Below, piece by piece: positions 1 to 11,622 of a stretch of 64,000 bases of DNA. The position numbers and the translations under genes are program-made. The stretch lies in assembly GCA_001986395.2 (NCBI GenBank), contig MQVO02000023.1, positions 62,001-126,000 of the forward strand, in the 5' to 3' direction. The notes below the pieces were generated by a model. The model saw nothing but the letters and a program-made list of their open reading frames with translations. It had not been told where the DNA came from and made no database searches. This DNA is from Irpex lacteus (taxonomy: Eukaryota; Basidiomycota; Agaricomycetes; Polyporales; Irpicaceae). Each line of letters begins with the position of its first letter. The stretch's first letter is position 1.

Positions 1-350
1 TCCTCATGTTCAGCTATTTCATTCAGCAGATCGTCGACAAGCACCCGAACCTAGCCTTCTTCCACGTCGTCGAACCCCGCGTATCGGGCGTCGATGACCG
101 AGTCCCCACCGCAGACCAGGTATGTCATAGTCATAGTCATACCACACCCTCTCACATACCTCACATTATTCCTTCCCACGTCACTCCCATTACCAAGCGC
201 TGAGCCAACCCTGACGTCCCTTTCTTGTGGTCAAACGACTTCATCCGCACCATCTGGAAACCCCGGCCGTTTCTTCATCCAAAAGAATATCGTCGACAAC
301 CGTCCCCCCATCCCTCCTGGTTCCTTGATGCGCCTTCCTTACCTGCTTGA
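1..350 (+). pseudogene. Old yellow enzyme (NADH:flavin oxidoreductase) 3' fragment
   Basis: The first exon (to about 119) reads FSYFIQQIVDKHPNLAFF then HVVEPRVSG, the conserved stretch in the second half of fungal old yellow enzymes (FMN-dependent enoate reductases). An intron with donor GTATGT starts at 120. The next exon has SNDFIRTIWKPRPF at 231-272, which fits the following OYE block. The expected acceptor before SND reads TGTGG instead of a clean AG, the glycine-rich FMN phosphate-binding segment that should follow IRTIW is not recognisable, and the frame stops at 348-350. I read this as the decayed tail of an OYE gene whose body lies left of the window. Family assignment is from remembered motifs. 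Confidence 0.6.
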
Positions 351-374
351 CTACCCTGAGCGCACCCTTCACGG

Positions 375-569
375 ATGGGCACAGAATCGGTCCTTAACTC
401 TTTCTTCTTGGGGAATCTGTTATACATCGTCGTCTCCGATACGAACATTGCTTGTGAGCTCCTCGTCAACGACGGTGCCATCTTTTCTAGCTGTAAGCAA
501 TACTTCGTCGAAAACCAGACCATCCTGAACGGACGCGCCATTACCGCTTCCCCCTGTGGTGAAACTTGG
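375..569 (+). pseudogene. Cytochrome P450 N-terminal-third fragment
   Basis: The ORF contains MGTESVLNSFFLG, ELLVNDGAIFSS, QYFVENQTIL and GRAITASPCGETW. This is the block of fungal microsomal P450s just before the helix-C motif WRKHRR (family consensus: NGAIFS, GRxITxxxYGxxW). A GTATGT donor follows the W at 570, but the continuation lacks the WRKHRR heme-propionate motif, and no heme-binding FxxGxRxCxG motif is found downstream. The piece starts only 24 bp after the stop of the old yellow enzyme fragment, so two unrelated oxidoreductase remnants are joined. I take it as a non-functional relic, not an expressed P450. Confidence 0.6.
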
Positions 570-699
570 TATGTCTGTTCAGCTATTTATAGGTGCGGTC
601 AGTGACACTCATGAAACAACCGGAGGAACCACCGCAAAATCGCTGCTCAGCTCTTGACCCAGAAGGCCTTCGCGGGATAGAATCACACTCTGACTATGG

Positions 700-2037
700 G
701 TGTCGTATCACGCTGCGCTCCTTGTATAAGGAATCTCAGAACTGTGCATCACAACGAGTGTCGAGCAGCGCTACGAGGACCTGTAAGTGCCTACGCAATG
801 TACCAACGGTGATGAACAATTGACTTAACCTTGCTCACAGGCATGCTTTCAATCTCAGTCGCAACATCGGTGATAATCTTAGTTCTGTGGAGTCCGCTCA
901 CAAAGCCCACGCAGTGGGGTACGACCACTGGAGTTTCGGTTCTCTGTAAGTGCATAGGTTGTCCTTCATATATTCTCGCGGTTTCTAATGCCCAATTCAG
1001 TCGACGTACAGGCATTAACACTATTCTCTTCCCACCATCAATCAGGCCCCGCACACTGTCTCATCCACGCACGCAAATCAACGGTTTCTTGCGTGGTATG
1101 ACCTTGATGGACCTCGAAAATGAATACGACGGACCTGAACGGAGGCCCTCTATTCATTCAGAACCTCTGGTTCCTCCCCACCTCTTTGACTCTCTGACAC
1201 TTCCCGCTCTACCGCAGCCATCTCAAACAATCCTGCACACCCCGCCCATACATTGCCCGCTTTCGCCACGCCAGCTCCTCTCTCTTCTTCGGGCTCTCTG
1301 TCCATTTTCCTATATCGCACGTCATTGCCGCCGACGCGGCGACGTCCCTTGAACTGAGGCTAAGATCTTGCAGTTCGGAACACGTATGCCTGAACAATAC
1401 CGTGCCTTTTCCAGCTCATTAACAAACGTCTCAACGCACTCTACGTAACCTGGGTGATCGTACTTGTAGTCCCAAGCAGAGGAACACCCTCGCTACAATA
1501 CCTGCACTCTATCATCAAGCCGTATACCGGTGGCCTACCGAGTGCCTTGACTTACGCTGCACAATACGCACAACGAGGAGCTCAACAAGGTCCTGCAGGC
1601 CGTGTATAATAGTGTGTCATTAGACCTTTTCATGACGGTACCCTTGTAACCGATGATCTGAGTATTGAACATTCTAGCAGATTCCTTATGAGCGCAGGTT
1701 GCAGAGGGTTGCAACCCTCGTTTCCATGGTCGCGACTCGCCATGATGGCTCGAGGTAGGCTGTGCCTTTTCCTTGCATGTCCAGACCTTCAAATGACGGT
1801 GTCAAACAGTGAAATTCAACCTTTATTCCGCACACCGACGTCATTCCTTGGCTCTCAATCCCAATGTCTGAACATCAGAGTTTTGATGTGTCTCGGAGTT
1901 GCAGTTTGCTCGTAAACACTTCATCACGTAAGTTTCGCTACAAGAGGACTAGCGGTCACTAATCTTTTCACCTCTCAGGCCACAAGAAGTATATTCAAGA
2001 CACCGTCTTATTCTTCACGGTGTGCCGCTTATGTGGT
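700..2037 (+). other. Degenerate coding-like segments, unrecognised
   Basis: Several short open stretches are framed by plausible splice signals. 841-945 encodes HAFNLSRNIGDNL...GYDHWSFGSL, with an AG acceptor at 839-840 and a GTAAGT donor at 946. The preceding piece ends YEDL before a GTAAGT at 783. Further pieces appear around 1440-1650 and 1920-2040. No continuous model links them and I do not recognise a family. They may be remains of one broken gene. Confidence 0.25.
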
Positions 2038-2239
2038 TCACAGCGTAACCCTGTGTTGCTTACCAAGCCTTCGGCATTCAGGTTTTTCGTATCGTATTGT
2101 GTTTACTAACCGACTCTCTTCTGCAGCTTTCTTGTCTCCAGTATATATAAGCCTACTGACAGCGCGGTAATGAGCCATCAGAACTCGTCCAGTACTCTTT
2201 TCTCGGATTCCCAATCCACCTACATCTCTTGTCTTTACC

Positions 2240-4757
2240 ATGGCTCAACGCTTACCTTCCAGCTTAGTTTTACGCAACCCGCACTCTCGTACCACCGCAG
2301 CGAATAGCTCGGGAACTATGCTGACTAGCTCTCAGAGGGCAGCGAATACGCGCAAGGCCAACCGAGAGGTGCAGCGTCTTGCTGACGAGGCTCTGGCTAC
2401 AGAGAGCCTTAATCGCGGTAAGAGATCATACTCTGCGAATTTAATAACATGCCTGACAATTCGGACAGGTCCACGCAGGTGCGACGATCAAAACGAAAGA
2501 AAATCATAGTAAGAACTAGCCTACTCTAGATTGGCACTGTATTGACACATCTGTTTAGTTTGGACCAGTGACGGGCCCAGAAAACGTCGTCGTGGGAAGA
2601 GTGATGCGACGCAGCCTTCTGCCCCCGCGAAAGCACAAAAACAGAGTAGAGGTGAGGCCATCTACTTCATATGAACCCTTGACTGATGCCGCCACTGTGA
2701 TTCTAGCCGTGGTTCGTCGTCGTCCCTCAAGATATGATGATGTCGACGACGACGAGCCTAGTGGGAAAGCTACGGTGCTCCTACTAACACGCTTGCGCCG
2801 GATGCCCCTGCACCAAAAGGCAAAGCCGCTCCGAAGAAGACCACAGCCAAGACGGCAGAGCAGGCCAACAACAAGCAGGCCATCAGACGTCAGGCGGAAG
2901 ACAGCAACATCGACGATAACGATGAAGATCATCCATAGGAGTCAGACGGTGATCAGGATGGCCTTATACGTGACGACGCCGCGGAGTCCGACATCAGCCC
3001 TGAACAGGATGAGCTGGACGACGATCAAGTCTTAGAAGTGAGTGTTTTCGTCTACTTTAATGCAATGGTTATCTAATATGTTACAGGCTCCTTCCTGAAC
3101 TCCAATTGGCGCACCTGACAAGGATAGTCAAGATGCAACTACCAACGATCTCGACGACGACATTCCGGAACATCCTGGCAGCAGTGACGCAGAACTCGAA
3201 TACGTCCGTGTTCATGGTGTCACAGGGCTTTCTCGTGTAAAAGTATGTGTGATATAGATATATCATGTGTAACTGTCCTCTAATAGTACTTGCCAGCGTG
3301 GCACCAATCCGTCACAGTTGTTTGATACCGACGACGGTGTCATAAATGCCCGCGCGGATAACCCCTCCCGAGCTGATGCGGAACCGACCAGAGTATGTAC
3401 ACATTTAGGTTTGTCTTACTATGTCCGTAACTCATATCCACTACAGATGACTCAACGAGAGCGGAAGCTAAGATCAGAGGTAAGTTTGTGTTGTAATTCT
3501 GCAATATCTCTAAATATTTAGTTGCGTCAGGAACCACGATGGGTAGGCCATGCAGATACCGGGGCGCACTCAGTCGACGGTGCAGCAAGTCGCGCGAGTG
3601 ATGGCGATGAGCAAGACGACGACGAAATCGAGATCCCGCCTTCCATCCATCCGCCGCCCCCTCCTGGTGCTCCGGAAGAGCACTGGCCATCCTCTACTAA
3701 CATCTTTATTACCTTCCATGGCAACTTATCGCTCATCCAGTCCAGCCCGGAGGTTCGCAGCATGTTCCATGAGTGCCGAGGAAAAGTTGAAGCTGTACGT
3801 CCTGCTCGAGAATGCCTACGAATATGTTGATTCGCGCACGAGACCCGTTTCCTACTGAGAGTCCTTCTCCAAGCGGCATCTGACACGTCAAACCAAGGTA
3901 TAGGATCGTGTGGGCGGAGACAGTGAATGGGCACACAGCCTTCTCGAGGCGGTAAGTTCTCCTATTTCATAAAAATATCATTCCTCTCCTGAGGCTTTCC
4001 ACTCGATTGAGTCAATTTAGAGGCAGGTCCCGAGCAGCGGCTGCTGCGAAAGTGGCAGCCTATTTCTGGCTCCATCGTGCGGATGCCGCGCAGAAGATCG
4101 ATGACCTTCTTGAGAAGAAGCGGTACATATACCCCATTGACGGAGCGGTGCGTGTCGGTGATGCTCTATCATATTTTCTCGAGGCTAACCTGTGACATGT
4201 TATGAACAGGAATTTGTAGCTAGGCAGCAGCCTTACGAGAACAGCATCATTGTCGATGTTATCTGAGACGTCTTGATCACTCGGCGCCGAAACTTTGTGA
4301 GAGACTACTTGCACTACTTTAGGGTTGATTGGCAGGGTGACAGCTTGCTCGAGCTTCCTGTCGCTGCTATCGCCCTCTCCGCGACCGCGGTATGTGATAC
4401 ATATTCATTATTGAACAAGTTTACTAATCTGCCTATTTTTAGATTCGTGCTGCTTTAGTTGATTACCGTGCGAAGGGATCTCAGTGAACCGAGTTTCTAG
4501 CGGATCAGTACATGAATGTCTATGAGACGCATGTTGCCGTTCTCCAGACCATCGAGGAACAACGCTCCGGAGCTTATCATCGTCTCTTGAGGAAGTTATT
4601 CGCAGAACTGACGTAAGTCGTGATTTATTTAGCATTGTCCTCTTGCGCTTCACGCTGACAGCTCCATATTCACAGCGGTACTGGTCAGACCTTCACTGTT
4701 CAAGCTGATGTCGACGAAGTTCTCGGTGATGTCGACCTCGACGGCTTGGAAGCCTAG
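2240..4757 (+). pseudogene. DUF6532-like hypothetical gene, broken by nonsense codons
   Basis: About nine exons can be followed. It starts MAQRLPSSLVLRNPHSRT at 2240, then has a basic segment (RSKRKK, RKRRRGK) and a long Ala/Asp/Glu-rich disordered linker. From about 4020 comes a helical domain: AAKVAAYFWLHRAD, QQPYENSIIVDVI, LPVAAIALSATA, NVYETHVAVLQTIEEQRSG and HRLLRKLFAEL. The order and spacing of these last blocks fit DUF6532 proteins of Agaricomycetes, whose function is unknown. In-frame stops interrupt the reading at 2936-2938 (TAG), 3096-3098, 4264-4266 and 4485-4487 (TGA), with a further likely stop at 3828-3830. Splice sites stay recognisable, so decay is recent. The final stop is at 4755-4757. 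Family call from motif memory. Confidence 0.6.
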
Positions 4758-5223
4758 TCGCCGTGCTTTCGCTAGACTCTCCATAGACACAATATACGAT
4801 CTTGTTTTAGCCGGTGTTCGCACATAGAAGTATGATTTTGCCCACTCGCGTCCACAATACGATATTATGAATGCTTGATTAATAGCTCGGGGTGACTATC
4901 TAAACCTATTATATGATATTATAACAGTAAGTAGTGACATGAGAGTATTAATGAGTTCTTCTCCAGGATTAATGAACCAGGATACCTTCCTAATTGCGTC
5001 TCATTAATGCTATGCTTGCTGGTAGGCTATTGTGTCTAGATAGAGCTCATTTATCTTATGTTACTAACTTCGAGAAGGTTTATTTAGCCTGGGAGGTTTT
5101 CCCTGCTGGACAATGGGAAGGCACGAGGAATCTGAACCGCACTCCGACGGGCTTCACTTATTACGATAGAGGACGGGAATAAAGCAGAGTTACTATCGGA
5201 CTGATGGTCAATAAGCTAAATTA
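4758..5223. other. Intergenic, nothing seen
   Basis: This spacer lies between the DUF6532-like pseudogene and the 3' end of the next, opposite-strand gene. It is AT-rich with a few short direct repeats (attaatgagt-like). I see no gene. Confidence 0.5.
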
Positions 5224-7287
5224 TTAAGATTGAACCACCCCGTCATCACCATTATCCCAAACTAGCCCTACGTCTCTCTCCATCACTCGCTTTCTGCCAT
5301 CAGCATGCTCCAGCTGGTGGACAATACGGGCCATCTCAGCAGATATCACATTCAGCTGCACCTCAATACACTGGGTAGTGGTGCGAATCGCAGGTTTGCC
5401 AATGACAGAAGCTTCGGTTTGGATACCTGTGACTCTGTTTTCGATCTCCAGTACAGCCTCCATGATCCGTAGAACCTGATTGAGGGTGTTTGCACGATAG
5501 TCGGCTACTTCTCCTGTGAAGACGAGCTTCCGCCAACTCAATCCTCCCAAGCTGTCTTCGTTACCCCCCTGCAGTATGTTGTCCCCTGCGATAAAGAGAT
5601 TGACCCGTTCTTTGGAAGTAACGTCATGTACCATCGAGAGGGTACTGGCCATGGATTCCAAACTGTCTAGAGAGATCCGGCAGTGAGTGAGAATCTGAGC
5701 TGTGCCATTTACAAGTGTTCCGATTGAATGATTGAATTGATGTCGAAATATTACCGCGGCGCGGAATTCCAATGCGGGAAAGATAGTAGAGAGCCATGTG
5801 GGGACAAGATACTTCAGGTTCTGATAAGTGTGATAATTGGCCTCGATTGTTCTGATATTAGTCCATGAGCAGTCTATCAAAAGAACATGTTTTCCTTGCT
5901 TACATTTGAATATGCCCAGCAATAGATTCCTGAAGAACTCTTAGGTTATTCATAAGGTCTCGCACCTCATACTGAAGCTCTCCTAGGACTTCTGAGACAG
6001 GATCGGTGGGGCCTGGGTTGGTCATATATCTGTGACTTATAAAGTCTCCAATAGCCATATCCGACGTCCAGAGACCCCAGCCAGCCTCGGCAATCCCTAC
6101 TGATCCATCCAACAGAGTGTTGATGGACTTGCCTTGGGCTTCCAAGAGCTCGTAGAAGTCTGCTGCTGCCAAAATAGCAGAAGTATCCAGCAAGTGATCA
6201 AGACCGCAAGGCCAGGCCTGCAAGAAAGACGATGCTCCAGGGAGCTGGCATAAAATGTGGGAGGGCGGGAGAGCTGTATGGAAAGTCCGGTGTATCTTCG
6301 AGAAGATGAGTATGTTTGTCAGAGTCCAGGTAAGATATAGGGTGACCGGCCATTTGAGCAGACCGTATGACGACTTGAGAGCTTCGACGACAAACAGAGA
6401 CAGCTTGCTCAGGGAAGCTACTATGTCTTTACATACTGCCACAACTATTGCAATCAGGATAGTCAGCTTGCGTAACGTCAAAAAAAAGGTGCATCACTCA
6501 CGCATGACGGTCAAAATCTGCACCATGGTAGGCTTGATTACTTCTCCTCTGCCCGCCTTATCCTCTATTGCAACATTTAACAACAGGCAAGTCGCCAGGG
6601 CTGACTTAAGTTAGAGTTCTAGTCGCTGACATGCAAGATTCTCACCTTGGCGGCTGGGGTTACGTTGAAGGTAAATATCTCTGAGAATAAGAGCATCAGT
6701 GAAGTAAGAACAGGTGGGACAAGTGGGACTTGCCTACCGGAAAAGAGGGGACTGTCCGGGTATGGTCTGCCCAAAATATTCCGGGGTGTTCTGCCACAAA
6801 GGGCCACGAGTAGGATGCCCAAAAAGACCAGAAGTAGGGTCCTCATCGAGTCTAGTACTGGTGTGCCCAAAAAGAAGGGAATGTTCTGGAGTAAACTGTC
6901 CAAAAAGAGAGGAGTGTCCGGGAATAGACTGTGCAAAAAACGGGGAATGTCCGCGAGAGGTCTGCTCAAATGGTGAGGGAGGAGACTGTTCATGAAGAGG
7001 GGAATATTCAAGAAAGTTCTGCGAGGAATGAGTGGAAGTAGTCTGTGCAGGAGTGGATTGTGCAAGTGTGGACTCGGAATCATGAACAAATGGGTCACGT
7101 AGATGAATGTCATCGGGGATTGCTTGTTGTGCATGAACAGTCTGGGACTGAGGTCTATGGTCAGCCTCCAGGGAAGATCCTAGAAGAATATCTGTAAATT
7201 GCATGCACTATCAGTGACAGAGAATGACTTACCGTCAAACTGAGGAGGTGCTGTGAGACTACGATCTCCACTCTCCTCGTGACTCAT
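5224..7287 (-). CDS. Basidiomycete hypothetical membrane protein, long helical C-terminus
   Basis: A multi-exon gene. The start ATG at 7287 opens MSHEESGDRSLTAPPQF, then an intron at 7192-7232. A Ser/Pro/His-rich disordered exon follows (repeated SPLF/HSLLFG-type units, 6735-7191). Next come short exons with hydrophobic stretches (SALATCLLLNVAI; LTILIAIVVAV; VTLYLTWTLTNILIF) suggesting one to three membrane helices. The remainder is amphipathic helix rich in L, V, E and Q with a last intron at 5852-5903. The layout (disordered N-terminus, membrane segment, long coiled-coil-like tail) matches a family of unnamed proteins seen in many Agaricomycete genomes. No enzymatic motif is visible and the function is unknown. 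Frames join cleanly across the introns I checked, so it looks intact. Confidence 0.65.
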
Positions 7288-7403
7288 TCTTGAGCAATGA
7301 GTGTTTACCACCAAGCACAATATCCAGTGTACGTAGCAGTCTGAGAGGATGGTTGAGCGGGAGAAAAACTTTGGGACAAGATATGCTTGATACCTGTCAC
7401 AGC

Positions 7404-7452
7404 CAGATTCAAAACCATAGGCCCACTCCGCTGAAGACACACACAGTCGGAG
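7404..7452 (+). repeat. Dispersed repeat copy (partner at 10255-10303)
   Basis: About 49 bp beginning ccagattcaaaaccatagg and containing ctgaagacacac are about 86% identical by eye to 10255-10303, in the same orientation. It lies directly upstream of the membrane-protein gene and next to the 7487-7658 repeat. Confidence 0.7.
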
Positions 7453-7486
7453 TTTGCTGACAGCCGATTTCAAAACGTCGCGGGCG

Positions 7487-7658
7487 CCGATCGGGATATC
7501 ACTGACACCGCACTTATTATGTACCAAGTACCAAACTTCTTGCTGCGCGAATCAAGATACCACTGACACTGCACTTCTTGCTGCGCAGATCAAGATACCA
7601 CTGACATTGCACGTATTTATGTGCAATGCGAACACCGTGTCAGCCATCAATTACATAC
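7487..7658 (+). repeat. Long inverted repeat, left copy (partner 63136-63306)
   Basis: About 171 bp match the reverse complement of 63136-63306 with only about one base difference that I can see. Inside, units with the core gataccactgaca occur three times (one as gatatcactgaca), separated by cttcttgctgcgc. The copy lies upstream of the start codon at 7287, so it may sit in that gene's promoter. Near identity implies a recent duplication or transposition, or active gene conversion. Confidence 0.85.
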
Positions 7659-8056
7659 CATCGTCCCAATCCGTCTGGTCACCAGATAGAAATACAGAAA
7701 ATAGTCTCGCTTCCAAACTCTCAGGCCTTCCCTGGCGCGGTCTCGCAAGACTAAGAAAAACGGGTCTTAGTTCTTTGCTCCAAAAATACTTACTAACGAA
7801 ACGTGTCGCTAGTGTTGCTAGTTCTAGGTTAAATCTAGTTAGCTAAGGAGGTTCACCTGCTGACTGACATGTGTGTACTTGATATGAGGTGTGTCGGATT
7901 CTTCCCGCTGCAGTAATGGTATTCATAAGGAGCCAGTCTACAAGGGAAACAGCGAACTCGAATCGTATTCACAGACAAAGCAAAGTCAAATACCACTAAA
8001 ATTGAACTGACAAAAGAAGAGTAACAGCTTAGGCTCAGAAGATACTTAATTCATCC
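7659..8056. other. Spacer with CCAATCCGTCTG motif
   Basis: No gene is seen. At 7668-7690 lies ccaatccgtctggtcacc, which is also found in reverse at about 14764-14786 and 62967-62990 (see findings). Confidence 0.5.
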
Positions 8057-9884
8057 TTAGTGGTTTGCGATCCAAGGATGCAGTATAGCGCGGTGGATCT
8101 CCATCCTAACTCTTGGATCCTCAGCTGCAATGCTGTGCAAGAAGGTTTTACCTAGTAGGTCATGATCAGCCCCCCCTTTACTTAGAATAGAAAATTGACT
8201 ACGCACAATGCAAAGTGATAGTGTTGGGCAACAAATCCCACTTTATGGGCTGCTTCCTCTGTTGGCCTGTAGCCAGCTGTACCATAGGTTTGGACGGATT
8301 CGCGAAAGGATAATTGCGTAATATCCTTGCAAAATTTAGGCGTCAGCTTCCAAGAAGAAGAGAAGTGGAATCATAACAGACAGATAGATGGCCGTGACCC
8401 CTATACTATAGCAGTCAATTCGGTGATCCCAATCACTAGTGAATATCTCCGGGGCAACGTATGGTAGTGTCCCTATCTTTGACTTGATTCCACATAGTAC
8501 GAGTGAGCTGAGAAGCGACCAAGAAAAAGGAACGTTCTTACTTGGTGCTTAATCTTACGATCTCTAAGCAGTCCAAAATCACAGATCTTGACTTTCCAAG
8601 GACTGATGGAGAATATGAGCGTATTCTACACCCTGTTCTCAGTACAATCTAACTCAATACATGATGCCTTATAGTACTTACCCCAGGTTTGATGTCACAG
8701 TGAATGAAACCTTTGCCATGGATGTAGCCGACTGCAGACAATATTTGCTTGATGATAGTCGATATTTCGAACTCACCTTGGGTAAGATGGTCAGAAACAC
8801 CGCCGCATGTGCAACGCATTTAGATATCTCACTCAAGGGGGAAGGATCTCTATCTAGATATCCTGAAAGACTACCCTGGGGTGCAAGTTCCATTACTATG
8901 ACTATGAGGCTGATAAGAATATGGATCGCGGACAGCTTGATAACGGCTATCTTACTTACATATTGCACCTGGCTCGGTAAATGTTGCTATATATTGAATT
9001 ATCCAATCCTAGGTGTAGAAGTGAGAGATGATATGGCAGAGGAGCACAATGAGCTGCTTCTCACATTTCTAAAATGCGTAAGAGCACCGTGTTCAGCTTG
9101 AATGGTCGCCTTATGTGCCCAATCTGTGTCAGGTAGGTGGAGGAATCGCTTTGCAGCATAGATATTCCTGGACGCTCTATCCCGTACTTTGTGAACTGTG
9201 CCGTATGTCCCGGCACCAAGTCTAAACACAAAGTGGCGGGGCTATAGCTTGAATTACCATATGCTTGTGCCAGTGAACTTATAACTTACTGTTTTCCGAA
9301 TTCATATCGGAAATATATCTAAGGCAGCGTCTCATTGAACAAGGCATCGAAGCTAGAGAGGCAGGATCACTTACCGATCGCGCGTCATGTGGCAGAAAGC
9401 GGTAGTCTGTGTTATCCTGCGATTACTGCAATTTAAAAACGTCAGAAACTGTGCACTTACGATATGCAGCGGTATCCCCACAGTACAATGATACTATGTC
9501 ATTCTTGTTCAAAAGAAGTGCGTCCCCATCATTCAGGACAACGGAATTGAGCTTGAGCACATGAGAAGAACTCGCGCATACAATAATAACTTCTGCCATG
9601 AAGCTACTATTTTTTTTGGGTAGCTCAGCCTTGAATACGCAGTGCGTTTTGTCTAAAGAAAGAACATGTATCAAGAATAGTTACTAACAGAATGATGTGC
9701 CCTTACCCGTTCCCGGTAATTGAACGTCACATTCTTCTGCACGCCCGAAAGTGACCGGTGTATCGGGGAAGATGTCTATGGCGCGTTGACGATCTTGAAC
9801 TTCAAGGTATCCCAAACCCAACCCGGCAGCGCTCTCTGGTATATGGAACAGAGTTCCAACGCAGCAGGACCGAAGAGATGCCAT
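8057..9884 (-). CDS. FHA-domain serine/threonine protein kinase, Rad53/Chk2-like
   Basis: The start ATG is at 9884 (MASLRSCCVGTLFHIPES). An N-terminal FHA domain follows: VTFGRAEECDVQLPGT, then after an intron THCVFKAEL and LNDGDALLLNKND; FHA domains bind phosphothreonine. The kinase domain follows: Gly-loop LGAGTYGTVHKV, AAKRF (catalytic Lys), QYIATFTEP, VMELAPQGSLSGYL, catalytic loop HCDIKPGN, DFGLLRD, GTLPYVAPEIF, DCYSIGV, and a C-terminal HPWIANH ending at 8057. About ten short introns separate these. The FHA-plus-kinase order is that of DNA-damage checkpoint kinases, which act in the nucleus, but Agaricomycetes carry expanded, poorly known relatives. The loop has Cys instead of Arg before the catalytic Asp (non-RD). 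I could not find an in-frame splice between the FHA exon (near 9464) and the linker, so a defect there is possible. Confidence 0.8.
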
Positions 9885-10254
9885 CGTTCAAGTCGGAGCA
9901 AGTAGTGAGAAGTATCGCTATGAGGGGTAGAGATGGTCATGAGTTAAAACAACCGGTGGTAGACTATAAATCGTCCAGAACGGACATACACATGACCCTG
10001 GGGTAGCGGAGAAAATACCTGCTTGAGTTATATTCACGGCTTGACATGTGCTCGTACTCCTGTATACCAGCTAACTTCTTGACAATATGCCTCTCTCCCT
10101 GAAAAGACGATCCGGCCCTCCTCTTGCTTACCTCTACCAGCAATTAAATTTAACCGACGGCGTGCGCTTCTGACCGATCGTTTCTATTCTAGCTGTCAGG
10201 ATCTCCTATGCTGCGTGCCGTGAAACTAAGCGCATACGATGAAGCTAAGTTCCA
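9885..10254. other. Intergenic, nothing seen
   Basis: This is the upstream region of the FHA kinase. There are no convincing coding exons and no clear regulatory motif. Confidence 0.4.
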
Positions 10255-10700
10255 GCCAGATTTAAAACCACAGGCCCACTTCGCTGAAGACACACATAGT
10301 AGGACTTCGCTGAAACACGCATCCGGCTCTCTTCTTGCCCTCCCTAGCGAATAGGAGCACAATTCCCCGCCTCTGCCTGTAATCAGCTCGAACCGAGCCT
10401 CTGCAATTTTTGTTACGGGCCTATCGTCCTTAATTCGGCTGTCAGAATAATCCTCAGCCCCTCGCCGAACATACACATAGTCGGACTTCGCAGCTGAAAA
10501 TCTGAAACGCGCATCTCGCTCTCTTCTCGCCCTCCCCAGCAAATAGTAGCGAGACTGCCATCAGAATTCTTTCGTCCCACCAAACTCCGCAAGAGCACAG
10601 TTCTAGCCGACCGTGTGATTTATTCGCTACAGGCCTATCATTTTGAACGCGGCTGACGGACATCAACACGTCCCATTCGCTCAGGCTCATGCCCCGCCCA
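10255..10700 (+). repeat. Imperfect tandem repeat, units of about 180-215 bp
   Basis: Segments recur twice with drift: catagtaggacttcgc at about 10295 and catagtcggacttcgc at 10476; ctcttcttgccctcc and ctcttctcgccctcc; gggcctatcgtcc at 10417 and aggcctatcatt at 10631. The first 49 bp also match 7404-7452. Reverse-strand ORFs across it (for example 10189-10542) only reflect the repeat and show no protein family. Confidence 0.65.
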
Positions 10701-11622
10701 ACGGACGGAGGTTGTTATGTAGTAATCTTCTCTCTACGCGTGCAAACTATCGCCTATGGTCCCGGATTTAGCTGTGAAAGCCAGGGGGTTCTTAGCCTCA
10801 TCAAATCATATCTATTATGAACCGTTGGCGCACCCGAAATTTCGCTTATCGTCGACAGAAATTGGGACGCAGGGAGCATACTGCCAAACGGAGAACGCCA
10901 CGCAGGGAACATATTTGTATATCGTAGTCTTTAGTGGCAAGAATTTTATCCACCGGGTGTCGACATCGGATTCGTTTGAGGATACCGGCACGACAAGTAA
11001 ATCGCGCATTCCCGCAGACCAGTCATAATTTCAATCTGTACGATCCATGATGCCTGAGGTGCTGAGAGGTTTACACATCGAAGAGTGAATAAACGGCTTC
11101 AATTTTAATGAAACACAGTACCTCTATTTCGCCCAGAGCGTATACTAAGTATTCGGAGAAATACCAAATTCGGTGGGTTGCTGGGAGCGAATGCTGCGAC
11201 AATCTGTGTATCTAGAGTTCAGAAACTCGCAACAGTGGTGCAGAGATCTCATAAGGCGGTCGCGGTTCAAGACGATATAAATATTGGTGGCTGTTGTCGT
11301 AGGTATTAGTAAAATTGCGAGAATATTGTCATTATGCACACCGAGTTACTCACCTTCGAATGAGCGGTGCCTATCGAGCGCCCGGAGCGGGAGAGAATGC
11401 TTACTACTACTAGTAGGGTCGTTCAGAGTTAGCGCAGCTCCGGTGCTTACCAGCCAAAATCCGCTAACTGCGCCGCTGCGCCTGCGCCAAGTTTGAACGT
11501 CCCCACTGAGCACAAGGGTGGAATGGCACGCATCACGACAACCTCATGCCGTCAGATTATCCAAGTCGTCTATTTGGGTATCCTCCCTACTACCTCCTTC
11601 AAACATCCTCCAGTCTGAAATA
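10701..11622. other. Intergenic, nothing seen
   Basis: There are only short, non-conserved ORFs. I see no splice-linked exons and no repeat of note. Confidence 0.45.
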
